NCBI RefSeq assembly: GCF_002797555.1
Contig: NZ_PGFA01000004.1
Span: forward strand, 372,001 to 436,000
DNA from: Hymenobacter chitinivorans DSM 11115
GTDB taxonomy: Bacteria; Bacteroidota; Bacteroidia; Cytophagales; Hymenobacteraceae
DNA length: 64,000 nucleotides
Direction of reading: 5' to 3'
The position numbers and the translations under genes are program-made. The notes under the pieces are model-generated. The model saw only the letters and a list, made by a program, of their open reading frames with translations. It was not told the DNA's origin and made no database searches. Below, in pieces: positions 8,779 to 17,722 of this stretch (within the stretch, counting starts at the first letter, position 1; each line of letters starts with the position of its first letter).

Positions 8779-9783
8779 ATGAACAAGTTTCTCGTATTGC
8801 CTCTCGTAGCCCTGTCGGCGCTGTTTCTGGGAGGCTGTGGTTTCGGCAAAGGACCGCAAGGCGATTTGGTCGGAGCGGAGGACCGCCCCGAGTTCAATCC
8901 GCAGGAAGTTCCCTTTGGCATGGTACCCTGCCCCGGCGGGACGTTCCACATGGGTCAAACCGATCAGGACATCTCGGCGTCCATGGTCAACATGAACAAG
9001 CAGGTGACTATCGCTGGCTTCTACATGGATGAGACGGAGATTACCAACAATGAGTACCGTCAGTTCATGAACGCTATCCGCCAGGACTCTATCGACGTGC
9101 TAGGCGAGGAGTATGTGATGACGGAGCTCTATCCTGACACTACCGTATGGGTTCGGGACTTCACCTACCACATGGGTGATCCGCTGATGGAGTACTATTA
9201 TACTCACCCCGCTTTCGACGACTATCCGGTAGTTGGGGTTGACTGGTTTGCCGCCAAGTACTTCTGCAACTGGCGCACCAAGAACAAAAACGCTGCTAAC
9301 GCCGAAGCTGGCTTGGCTCCTACGCCTAACTTCCGCTTGCCTTCCGAGGCTGAGTGGGAGTACGCCGCCCGCGGTGGCCGCGACTTGGCTACCTACCCCT
9401 GGGGCGGTCCTTACCTGCGTAACTCGAAAGGCTGCATGCTGGCTAACTTCAAGCCAGGCCGTGGCGACTACGCTAGCGATGGGTATGCTTACACGGCTCC
9501 CGTTGGCGCCTTCTTCCCGAACGACTTCGGCCTGTACGACATGTCGGGCAACGTAGCCGAGTGGTGCGACGATGCCTACATGGAGGCCTCGGTACCGGTA
9601 GTATGGGATATGAACCCCACGAACCCCGACGACAATGAGCCCCGCAAAGTAGTACGTGGCGGCTCTTGGAAAGACATTTCTTACTTCCTGGAAACTGGTA
9701 CTCGCAACTTTGAATACCAGGATTCCGCTCGCTCCTACATTGGTTTCCGCACGGCCATGATTCAGATTGGATCGGCTCTCTAG
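8779..9783 (+). CDS. gldK: Gliding motility / type IX secretion lipoprotein GldK
   Basis: A 334-residue lipoprotein: signal peptide with lipobox LGGC, Cys20. The rest is a formylglycine-generating-enzyme-like (SUMF1) domain with VPCPGGTFHMG, MDETEITNNEYRQF, RLPSEAEWEYAARGG, DMSGNVAEWCDD and VVRGGSWKD. In the type IX system GldK/PorK forms, with GldN/PorN, the large periplasmic ring bound to the outer membrane; the enzyme fold is thought to be structural. It starts the gldKLMN run. Confidence 0.96.
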   Translation: MNKFLVLPLVALSALFLGGCGFGKGPQGDLVGAEDRPEFNPQEVPFGMVPCPGGTFHMGQTDQDISASMVNMNKQVTIAGFYMDETEITNNEYRQFMNAIRQDSIDVLGEEYVMTELYPDTTVWVRDFTYHMGDPLMEYYYTHPAFDDYPVVGVDWFAAKYFCNWRTKNKNAANAEAGLAPTPNFRLPSEAEWEYAARGGRDLATYPWGGPYLRNSKGCMLANFKPGRGDYASDGYAYTAPVGAFFPNDFGLYDMSGNVAEWCDDAYMEASVPVVWDMNPTNPDDNEPRKVVRGGSWKDISYFLETGTRNFEYQDSARSYIGFRTAMIQIGSAL

Positions 9784-9854
9784 GAAAACTCAATACCCAC
9801 CCCCCTCCCTCGCTTTTACATCATCACTCAACAAATTCTTTCAATCAAATTCAA

Positions 9855-10664
9855 ATGGCAGCAAAAGGCGGTAGTTTCCTGTATGACGTGGTTATGCCCA
9901 AGGTGTACGGCATCGGGGCCGCAGTCGTAATCGTCGGGGCTTTGTTTAAAATTCAGCACTGGGATGGCGCTAGCGAAATGCTCATCGTTGGTCTCGGCAC
10001 TGAAGCATTGATTTTCCTACTCAGCGCATTCCAGCCTACCTCGCATGAGCCCGACTGGTCGCTGGTTTATCCCGAGTTGAGCGAAGGATATGATCCTTCG
10101 ACGGGCAATAAGAGCTTTGCCGCTACAGACAACAACAGCAAGGGTCTGACCAAGAAATTGGACGACATGCTGAAGGATGCTAACGTAACGCCCGAAGCTA
10201 TTTCTTCCCTGGGTGCTGGCCTGAACCGTCTGTCGACGACCACGCAGCAGCTTTCTTCCCTGGGCGACGCTACCAACGCTACCGAGGAGTATACGACCAA
10301 GGTTCGTTCGGCTGCTCAGTCGCTGGAGCGCATCAACGATGCTTACTCGAACACGGTAGAAGCCATCACCGCTATGTCGAGTGCTACGGCCGATGCTAAA
10401 GAGTACCACCTGCAGGTGCAGAACGTGACCAAGAACTTGGGCGCTCTGAACGCAGTGTACGAAATGGAACTGCAGGATGCCAACACGCACCTGAAGTCTA
10501 TGAACAAGTTCTATGGCACCCTGAGCCAGGCCATGGAGAACCTGACCGAAGCTGGCAAGGAAACCGACCAGTTCAAGCAGGAAGTGACTCAGTTGACCAG
10601 CAACCTGGGTTCGTTGAACCGGGTGTATGGCAACATGCTCAACGCTATGCGTGCTACCAGCTAA
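9855..10664 (+). CDS. gldL: Gliding motility protein GldL (T9SS motor subunit)
   Basis: 269 residues. Two membrane helices fill about residues 17-62, followed by a long cytoplasmic region with heptad character. Glu50 lies in the second helix and Lys32 at the end of the first, in line with the buried charged residues of GldL thought to act in proton flow. GldL and GldM form the inner membrane motor that uses the proton gradient to drive secretion and gliding. It lies 71 bp after gldK and 53 bp before gldM. Confidence 0.96.
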   Translation: MAAKGGSFLYDVVMPKVYGIGAAVVIVGALFKIQHWDGASEMLIVGLGTEALIFLLSAFQPTSHEPDWSLVYPELSEGYDPSTGNKSFAATDNNSKGLTKKLDDMLKDANVTPEAISSLGAGLNRLSTTTQQLSSLGDATNATEEYTTKVRSAAQSLERINDAYSNTVEAITAMSSATADAKEYHLQVQNVTKNLGALNAVYEMELQDANTHLKSMNKFYGTLSQAMENLTEAGKETDQFKQEVTQLTSNLGSLNRVYGNMLNAMRATS

Positions 10665-10717
10665 TCATAGCGTAGCAATAGTTTCCGTCCAATACATATA
10701 GACTAGGCACGACCACG

Positions 10718-12298
10718 ATGGCGGGAGGAAAAGAAACTCCAAGGCAGAAGATGATTGGCATGATGTACCTGGTACTGACTGCCCTTCTGGCCCTTCAAGT
10801 AAACTCAGCAATACTGCTCAAATTCAAGTTCCTCGACGACAGCCTTTCTGCTATCAACAATAAGGTTTCGAAGTCGAACGATGGTACGGTAAAAGGCATT
10901 CAGGCTCAGGTTGAGAAAAACCGCAACCAAGCCAGTGACCTTGCTGTGCTGAAGCAAAGCGAAGAGATTCGCAAGACTACCCAGGATATGATTGCTTACC
11001 TGGGCACCGTTCGTGAAAAACTCCTGGCGGCCACTGAAAACAAGGGCAAGAACGAGTTCAAAAACATGAGCGCCGAAGACAAGGTGGCCGAAACCATGTT
11101 GGGTGGCAAAAAGGACGGTGTAGCTTATGAGATGAAGAACAAGCTCAATGAGTATTCTTCGTACATCGGCAAATTCGTTCCTGGTATCGCTCCTCTGGCA
11201 CTCGATGCCAAAGAAGATCCAATGGTTACGGACAAAGAACAGCGCAACAAGAACTTTGCTGAGTTGAACTTTGAAAACACGCCCGTAGTAGCTGCTCTGG
11301 CTACCCTGGCGCAGAAAGAAGCCGAAGTACTGAAGTACGAGTCAGACGCTCTGGCTGCTCAGTCGGCTAAGGTTGGTGGCAACATCATCGTATTCGACAA
11401 GGTTGGCGCTTTCGCCAGTGCGGAGTCCAACACGGTGGCTGCCGGTACCAAGTACAAAGCGGAGCTGTTCCTAACGGCTTCGGCTACTGGCCTCAAGCCT
11501 TCGATGACCCTGAACGGCAGCCCGCTGGCAGTTGGTCCCGATGGTAAAGGCAAAGTAGAATTCACGGCTCGCCCCGGCTCGTTTGATGCTTCCGGCAACG
11601 CCAAGGCCCAGTGGACTGGTACCATCCGCTTCAAGCAGAATGGCCGCGACACGACCTTCAAGGTGACGGTTCCTTACACGGTAACCAAGCCCGTAATGCA
11701 GATTCAGTCGGCTTCGGTGCAGGCGCTGTACTTCAAGTGCGGCAACAAGCTGAGCGTACAGGTACCCGCTTTGGGTGCGCAGTACAAGCCAGGCTTCTCG
11801 GCCTCGGGTGCTTCGGTTATCAGCGGTGCTAAAACCGGTGAAGTAACGCTGGTGCCTAACTCGCGCGAAGTAACCCTGAACGTAAGCAGCGGTGGCAACG
11901 CAATTGGTTCGCAGACCTTCCAGGTTCGTCCGATTCCCAAGCCCGAGATTAAGTGCATCGTCGGTGGCCGCGAGGCTAACGAGAAGCAGGGTACGCCCAT
12001 CACGGCTGTTCGCAACATGAGCCTGAAAGCGGTTCCGGATGCTGGCTTTGCCACTTTCCTGCCTGAGGATGCTCGTTACCGCGTAACTCGCTACGAAGTG
12101 ACTCTGGTTCGTGGTAAGCGTCCCGCTATTCCGACCCGCACCATCAACGGCCCCGAGGCTAACCTGAACGACGTAGTAAACTCGGCCCGCGAAGGCGACC
12201 GTCTCTACATCGAAGTGAAAGAAGTTCGTCGCTTGAACTTCCAGGATCAGCAGGAAGAAGTAAACGTAGCGAAGCAGTTCAATATTCCGTTGCTGTAA
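10718..12298 (+). CDS. gldM: Gliding motility protein GldM (T9SS motor shaft)
   Basis: 526 residues. The N-terminus GKETPRQKMIGMMYLVLTA leads into a single membrane helix (about 13-33), after which a long periplasmic part with several beta domains spans the cell envelope. GldM couples the GldL helices to the GldK-GldN ring. Codons here favour GCT, GTA and CGT more than in the flanking minus-strand genes, which suggests high expression. No truncation seen. Confidence 0.96.
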   Translation: MAGGKETPRQKMIGMMYLVLTALLALQVNSAILLKFKFLDDSLSAINNKVSKSNDGTVKGIQAQVEKNRNQASDLAVLKQSEEIRKTTQDMIAYLGTVREKLLAATENKGKNEFKNMSAEDKVAETMLGGKKDGVAYEMKNKLNEYSSYIGKFVPGIAPLALDAKEDPMVTDKEQRNKNFAELNFENTPVVAALATLAQKEAEVLKYESDALAAQSAKVGGNIIVFDKVGAFASAESNTVAAGTKYKAELFLTASATGLKPSMTLNGSPLAVGPDGKGKVEFTARPGSFDASGNAKAQWTGTIRFKQNGRDTTFKVTVPYTVTKPVMQIQSASVQALYFKCGNKLSVQVPALGAQYKPGFSASGASVISGAKTGEVTLVPNSREVTLNVSSGGNAIGSQTFQVRPIPKPEIKCIVGGREANEKQGTPITAVRNMSLKAVPDAGFATFLPEDARYRVTRYEVTLVRGKRPAIPTRTINGPEANLNDVVNSAREGDRLYIEVKEVRRLNFQDQQEEVNVAKQFNIPLL

Positions 12299-12345
12299 GC
12301 GTTATTCTTCTGAACTAACCGCAGCGCTTTTTTGATTACCACGGT

Positions 12346-13230
12346 ATGAACAAATTCCTCTCCTTCGCCGCTTTGGCGGCCAGCCTGACGCTGTCGGTCT
12401 CAGCATCGGCTCAGGAACAAGCTACGACCGCCAGCAGCAACGGCTCGTACCGCCCGATTCCGAATTCGGACATCATGTTCCGCAAGACGATCTGGCGTGC
12501 GGTTGACCTTCGCGAAAAGCAGAACAAGCCCATGTTCTCGGAGGGCAAAGAAATCAGCCGGGTAATTCTGGAAGCCGTGAAGCGCGGTGAACTCCAGGCC
12601 TACCGCAATGACTCGCTGACCTCTACCTTTACTCCCACGGAAGTATCGGGCCGGATGTCTTATGTAGAGGCTAGCGCCGGTCTGAGTGAAGAAGAAAAGG
12701 CTGCTGGTTTCACCGACGAAACCTCAGACGACGATTGGGGTGCTCCTAAAAAGAAAGGCAGCAAGAAGACGGCTTCTAAGCCGAAAGCTCCCGCTGCTCC
12801 GCCAAGCTACGAGTACCGCTACAAGGACTTGTACCAGATGGAATTGAAAGAGGATATGATCTTTGACAAGAAACGGTCACGGATGTATCACGACATCAAA
12901 ACCGTTACGTTGCTCGTTCCTTCCACGCTGAGCTCGAACGTATCGGGTATTGAAACGCCGATTGGCACTTTCAAATACAGCGACCTGGTGCGCGTATTCC
13001 GGGCTAATCCGGATAAAGCTATCTGGTTTAACTCCCAGAACGACGCCCAGCACAAAAATCTGGCGGATGCTTTCGAACTGTGGCTGTTCAACTCCTACAT
13101 CGTGAAGGTTTCGAACCCGAACGACTCACGTCTCGACGAAGTATACGGCGGGCCACAGCAGGGTATCCTCGCTGCCCAGCAGGCTGCTTCGGACCTCATC
13201 GAGTACGAGTACAACCTGTGGAGCTTCTAA
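12346..13230 (+). CDS. gldN: Gliding motility protein GldN (T9SS ring component)
   Basis: 294 residues with a signal peptide ending near SASAQEQ (residue 23-25). The mature protein has the GldN/PorN pattern: IMFRKTIWRAVDLREKQN near 40, and YEYRYKDLYQMELKEDMIFDK near 155. A Lys/Ala/Pro-rich linker (about 125-150) separates two parts. GldN joins GldK in the periplasmic ring. It is the last gene of the cluster; a shared terminator separates it from convergent uvrC. Confidence 0.95.
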   Translation: MNKFLSFAALAASLTLSVSASAQEQATTASSNGSYRPIPNSDIMFRKTIWRAVDLREKQNKPMFSEGKEISRVILEAVKRGELQAYRNDSLTSTFTPTEVSGRMSYVEASAGLSEEEKAAGFTDETSDDDWGAPKKKGSKKTASKPKAPAAPPSYEYRYKDLYQMELKEDMIFDKKRSRMYHDIKTVTLLVPSTLSSNVSGIETPIGTFKYSDLVRVFRANPDKAIWFNSQNDAQHKNLADAFELWLFNSYIVKVSNPNDSRLDEVYGGPQQGILAAQQAASDLIEYEYNLWSF

Positions 13231-13251
13231 TAGCTTAGCTTACTGATTAGC

Positions 13252-13283
13252 AAAAAGGCCCGGCGCATGCGTCGGGCCTTTTT
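13252..13283. terminator. Bidirectional terminator between gldN and uvrC
   Basis: AAAAAGGCCCG (13252-13262) pairs with CGGGCCTTTTT (13273-13283), giving a T run on either strand. Confidence 0.9.
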
Positions 13284-13304
13284 GTTTGCTTACTAGTTTA
13301 GTAG

Positions 13305-15131
13305 CTACTCCGCTGCCGGGCTAGTTTCAGCAGCTTCTTGCTCGCTGAAATAATTAAGTAGAATCCGGGCTTTGGCTTTGCCAACTTCTTCAATCAGCTG
13401 GGCTTCGGTTAGCTCCTTGATTTTCTTGACGGACTTAAACTTGGTCAGCAGCTTTTCGGCCGTCACGGGGCCCAGGCCTTTCACGTCGGTCAACTCGGTT
13501 TTGAGTGTCGCGGCGTCGCGGCGGCTGCGGTGGAAGGTAATACCGAAGCGGTGCACTTCGTCGCGCATGCGCTGAAACAAACGCAGGGACTCGCTTTTCT
13601 TGTCGATGTAGAGCGGCAGTGGGTCATTGGGAACGTAGATTTCCTCCAGGCGCTTAGCAATGCCGATGACCGGAATCTGGCCCCAGAGGTTGAGGTCCTT
13701 GAGGGCTTTGACGGCCATGCTGAGCTGGCCCTTGCCACCGTCGACAATGACGAGTTGGGGCAGCGAGGCGCCTTCATCGACCAGGCGCCGGTAGCGGCGG
13801 GTGACGACTTCGTACATCGAGTCGAAGTCATTGGGGCCCACGACGGTCTTAATGTGGTAGTGGCGGTAGTCTTTCTTGCTGGGCTTAGCGTTGCGGAAAC
13901 ACACCATAGCGGCCACCGGATTGTCGCCCTGGAAGTTGGAGTTGTCAAAGCATTCGATGTGCTTAGGAAGCTCCGTAAGGCGCAAATCCTTCTTGATGGT
14001 TTCCATGATGCGCACCTCGTTGAGGTCCTTGGACCGGTCGTTCATGCTTTCCTTCTCCTTGCGCAGGTACATGACGTTCTTGATGGAGAGCTCCAGGAGC
14101 TTGCGCTTGTCGCCGATCTGGGGCACGGTGACAGTGGCATTGGCAATGGGCAAGTCGGGCAAGGCTACGTTAACCAGGATTTCGCGCGACTGGCTTTCGA
14201 ACTCCTCCCGCATCTGCATAATCATTGGGGCCAGGATTTCAGCGTCGGTTTCGTCGAGCTTCTTCTGCACTTCCACCGATTGGGTCAGGATAATGGCCCC
14301 GTTCATCACCTTGAGGTAGTTGATAAAGGCGCTTTTCTCGTTGGCGGCAATGCTGAAGACGTCGATGTTGGACAAGGAGGCGTTTACCACCGTCGACTTG
14401 GCCTGGAACTCATCGAGCCGGTCGAGCTTCTGCTTGAATGAATGGGCCAGCTCGAACTGCTGGTCCTGGGCGGCGGCCATCATTTTCTCCTTGAAGTAGG
14501 CCTTGGGCACGCTCAGGTTGCCGCTCAGGATATTGCGGATCTGCTGGATGTTCTGGTTGTAGGAATCCTCATCGACCAGGTTTTCACACGGGCCTTTGCA
14601 GTTGCCGAGGTGGTATTCCAAGCAGACCTTGAACTTGCCGGCTTCTACGTTCTCACGGGACAGGTTGTAGGTGCAGGTGCGCAGCGGGTACAGGGCCCGA
14701 ATCAGCTCCAGCAGGATGTTCATGGCCGTCAGGTTGGCGTAGGGGCCGTAGTAGCGCGAGCCGTCGTTGATTTTCTTGCGGGTGGGCAGCAGCCTGGGGA
14801 AACGCTCGTTGGTCAGGCAGAGGTAGGGGTAAGTTTTGCCATCCTTGAGCAGGATGTTGTACTTGGGCTGATTCTGCTTGATGAGGTTGTTTTCCAGCAA
14901 AAAGGCATCCGACTCACTATCCACGATGGTAAACTCGATGCGCTTGATGTTGCGCACCAGCTGCTGAGTCTTCTTGTTATGGTCCTGCTTGTTGAAGTAG
15001 CTGCTGACCCGCTTGCGAATGTCGATAGCCTTGCCGACGTAGATAATGCCTTCGTCGTCAAAGAATTTGTAAATGCCCGGCCGATGGGGCAGGTGGCGGA
15101 TTTGTTCTTGCAGATGGTCTTTGGCAGCCAT
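13305..15131 (-). CDS. uvrC: UvrABC system protein C (excinuclease subunit)
   Basis: UvrC makes both incisions beside a damaged base in nucleotide excision repair. The 608-residue product has the N-terminal GIY-YIG nuclease (PGIYKFF, then GIIYVGKA, residues 18-35), four cysteines in the 150-180 region (CTYNL, KVCLEY, GNCKGPC) that fit the iron-sulphur site known in UvrC, a UVR segment near 205-235, the RNase H-like half with CFDNSNFQG near 395, and a C-terminal helix-hairpin-helix (VKGLGPVTAEKLL) near 555. ATG 15131 is the only sensible start. Confidence 0.98.
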   Translation of the reverse strand: MAAKDHLQEQIRHLPHRPGIYKFFDDEGIIYVGKAIDIRKRVSSYFNKQDHNKKTQQLVRNIKRIEFTIVDSESDAFLLENNLIKQNQPKYNILLKDGKTYPYLCLTNERFPRLLPTRKKINDGSRYYGPYANLTAMNILLELIRALYPLRTCTYNLSRENVEAGKFKVCLEYHLGNCKGPCENLVDEDSYNQNIQQIRNILSGNLSVPKAYFKEKMMAAAQDQQFELAHSFKQKLDRLDEFQAKSTVVNASLSNIDVFSIAANEKSAFINYLKVMNGAIILTQSVEVQKKLDETDAEILAPMIMQMREEFESQSREILVNVALPDLPIANATVTVPQIGDKRKLLELSIKNVMYLRKEKESMNDRSKDLNEVRIMETIKKDLRLTELPKHIECFDNSNFQGDNPVAAMVCFRNAKPSKKDYRHYHIKTVVGPNDFDSMYEVVTRRYRRLVDEGASLPQLVIVDGGKGQLSMAVKALKDLNLWGQIPVIGIAKRLEEIYVPNDPLPLYIDKKSESLRLFQRMRDEVHRFGITFHRSRRDAATLKTELTDVKGLGPVTAEKLLTKFKSVKKIKELTEAQLIEEVGKAKARILLNYFSEQEAAETSPAAE

Positions 15132-15238
15132 AGGAAAAATAGGACGGGAGCGGAGTAGGGATGTAACTCCTAAAACAAAGCAGAGGTTGGGATAATTCGG
15201 TCAGGCAAGGATAGTATACGGCCGGCTCAGAAACGCAA

Positions 15239-15264
15239 AGTGGCAGACGAAAACCGCCTGCCAC
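15239..15264 (-). terminator. Terminator hairpin after the penicillin-binding protein gene
   Basis: AGTGGCAG at 15239-15246 pairs with CTGCCACT at 15257-15264 plus inner C-G pairs; on the minus strand it is followed by a TTTG-rich tail. Confidence 0.65.
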
Positions 15265-15300
15265 TCTGAATTTAGACTCTTGCGAAGCTACGGGCTTGGT

Positions 15301-17628
15301 TTAAATATCTTCCTCGTCGATATCCTGCAGGTCGGTTTGGTTGAGCTTCTGGTCGTAGGGAATCGTGTCGCGCTGCCCGCCGTAGTACTTGCTGCAGTCG
15401 ATTTCGATGGACAGTGGCTGCTCGGGCTTGGGGAAGGGGCTGGTGCTGACGCCGATGCTCTTATCGGCGTACACTTTGCGCATGAACAGACCGTAGATGG
15501 GCAGTGCTGCCCGGGCGCCCTGTCCGTAGGAGCCGTTGCGGAAGTGAATGCTGCGGTCTTCGCCGCCGACCCACATGCCGCACACCAGGTCGGGTGTGAC
15601 GCCCATAAACCAGGCATCGGAGTAGTTGCTCGTGGTACCGGTCTTGGCCCCGATTTCGTAGGGAAACTTGAAGCCCGTCTTAAGAATAACCGAAGTGCCG
15701 CCCTGCTCCGTGGTGGCGGCCTGCAGCATGTAGGTCATCAGGTAGGCCGTTTCCTCGCTGAGGGCCTCGCGCGTCTGGGGCACAAATTCGCGGAGTACGT
15801 TGCCATTCTTGTCCTCGATGCGCGTTACCATCATCGGGGCTGTCCACACGCCCTTGTTGACGAAAGTACTGTAGGCCCCGCTTAGCTCGTAGATACTCAC
15901 GTCGCTGGAGCCGAAGCCCACGGCCGGTACGGCTTCGATGGGGGAGGTGATGCCGAGGCGCTTGGCGTAGGAAACTACTGTTTCGGGCCCCAATTTCTGC
16001 ACCAGCCAAGCCGTAATCGAGTTCATGGACCGGGCCAGGGCCTGGCGCAAGGTAAAGGTACGGCCGGAGAAGCCGCCTTCGAAGTTCTTGGGCGTGTAAG
16101 GCGCGCGGCCCGCTACGGCCGGAAAGGTCGTGGCAATGTCGGGGCGCTGGTAGCAGGGCGAGTAGCCTTGGTCGATGGCCGCCGTATACACAATTGGCTT
16201 GAAAGTCGAGCCGGGCTGCCGCTTGCCCTGCTTCACGTGGTCATACTTGAAGTACTTGAAGTTAGTACCACCCACCCAGGCCTTGATTTGGCCATTGAGC
16301 GGGTTCATGGCCATAAATCCGGCGTGCAGGTAGCGTTTGTAGTAGGCCAACGAGTCGAGCGGCGACATCAGGACTTCCTTCTCGCCCTTCCACGAAAAGA
16401 CCATCATCTTATACTTCTTTTTCAAGTAGTAGTTGATGGAGTCCTTGTTGCCGTCGAAGCGGTTGTCGAGGGAGCGGTACCGCTCGGTGCGCTTAATCGA
16501 GGTTTGCAGGAAGTTGGGAATGATACGGCCATTTTCGTCGCGCCAGGGCAGCTGACCTTTCCAGTGGGCGTCGAAGAGCTTCTGCTGTTGCCGCATGTGC
16601 TCGGCCACCGCCGATTCGGCGTACTTCTGCATCCGGGAATCCACCGTGGTGTAGATCTTCAGGCCGTCGGCATACAGGTCGTGGTCAGTTTCCTTGGCCC
16701 ACTGCAGCAGCGCCTTGCTGACCTCGGCGCGGAAATAGGGCGCAATGCCCTTGTTCGAGTTTTCGACGCTGTAGTGCAGCACAATGGGCTTGGCGGCGGC
16801 CAGGGCATGCTCCTCGGGCGTGATGTAGTTGTACTTGCGCATCTGGTAGAGCACCCAGTTGCGGCGCACCTTGGCCCGTTCGGGGTTCTGCACCGGGCTG
16901 TAGCGCGAAGGCGCGTTGAGCACCCCCACCATCAAGGCCGACTCTTCCAGAGTCAGGTTTTTCGGCGACTTATTAAAGAACGTCTTGGCGGCCACATTGA
17001 TACCAAAGGCGTTGGAGCCAAAGTCATTGGTATTAAGGTACATGCGCATGATTTCGCGCTTGGTATAGCTGCGCTCCAGCCGCACGGCCATAATCCACTC
17101 CTTGGTCTTGATGATGAGCATGCGCAGCCCGGGCACGTCATTCAGGGTGCCGTCGTTCAGGTCGCCGCGGGTGCGGAACAGCACTTTGGCCAGCTGCTGG
17201 GTGAGGGTGCTCGAGCCCCGGCTCCGGCCGGTAGCTACGTAGTAGGGAATGGCAAACAGGCCTTTGAAGTCGATGCCGGAATGGCCCTCAAAACGCACAT
17301 CTTCGGTGGCAATCAGGGCGTCAATTAGGTTCTGGGGCAGATCTTCGTAGTCGACGGGCGTGCGGTTTTCGCGGAAGTATTTGCCCATCAGCACGCCGTC
17401 GGCCGAGTAGATTTCGGAGGCCAGCTCACTTTTAGGGTTTTCCAGCGTCTTGAGGTTGGGCATGCGCCCAAACAGGTTCAGGAAGTTGACGCTGACGGCC
17501 AGGATATACAGAATCAGGCCCAGTACGCCGCCCCCAAACAGAAACCAGAGGGTGCGGGTAAGGCCGGTGAAGCGGCCCGGGCGCTGGGGTTTGCGGATAT
17601 TCTTGGGCTTGGTGGCGGGGTAGGCCAT
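15301..17628 (-). CDS. Class A penicillin-binding protein (PBP1A type)
   Basis: A 775-residue bifunctional murein synthase. A membrane anchor lies at about 28-50. The glycosyltransferase 51 domain has its catalytic Glu in EDVRFEGHSG (near 110) and STLTQQLAK (near 140). The transpeptidase domain carries the three penicillin-binding motifs: STFK in RQPGSTFKP near 472, SMN near 533 and KTGT near 663. It polymerises and crosslinks peptidoglycan at the outer face of the inner membrane. It follows sprE/porW on the same strand, with the inverted repeat 17642-17722 between them. Confidence 0.95.
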   Translation of the reverse strand: MAYPATKPKNIRKPQRPGRFTGLTRTLWFLFGGGVLGLILYILAVSVNFLNLFGRMPNLKTLENPKSELASEIYSADGVLMGKYFRENRTPVDYEDLPQNLIDALIATEDVRFEGHSGIDFKGLFAIPYYVATGRSRGSSTLTQQLAKVLFRTRGDLNDGTLNDVPGLRMLIIKTKEWIMAVRLERSYTKREIMRMYLNTNDFGSNAFGINVAAKTFFNKSPKNLTLEESALMVGVLNAPSRYSPVQNPERAKVRRNWVLYQMRKYNYITPEEHALAAAKPIVLHYSVENSNKGIAPYFRAEVSKALLQWAKETDHDLYADGLKIYTTVDSRMQKYAESAVAEHMRQQQKLFDAHWKGQLPWRDENGRIIPNFLQTSIKRTERYRSLDNRFDGNKDSINYYLKKKYKMMVFSWKGEKEVLMSPLDSLAYYKRYLHAGFMAMNPLNGQIKAWVGGTNFKYFKYDHVKQGKRQPGSTFKPIVYTAAIDQGYSPCYQRPDIATTFPAVAGRAPYTPKNFEGGFSGRTFTLRQALARSMNSITAWLVQKLGPETVVSYAKRLGITSPIEAVPAVGFGSSDVSIYELSGAYSTFVNKGVWTAPMMVTRIEDKNGNVLREFVPQTREALSEETAYLMTYMLQAATTEQGGTSVILKTGFKFPYEIGAKTGTTSNYSDAWFMGVTPDLVCGMWVGGEDRSIHFRNGSYGQGARAALPIYGLFMRKVYADKSIGVSTSPFPKPEQPLSIEIDCSKYYGGQRDTIPYDQKLNQTDLQDIDEEDI

Positions 17629-17641
17629 TTAGGGAATGTTG

Positions 17642-17722
17642 AATTATGAATGGGGAATTATGAATCGAGCTTGGCCTTGTGGAGTAAGGCAATTCAGCCT
17701 TCAGGATTCACCATTCAGAATT
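17642..17722. repeat. Intergenic inverted repeat, locus B (7-bp words)
   Basis: Arms 17642-17664 and 17700-17722 (23 bp) agree at 19 positions. The left arm is a run of 7-bp words of the GAATTAT / GAATGGG type. The right arm overlaps the stop codon of the TPR lipoprotein gene. Confidence 0.75.
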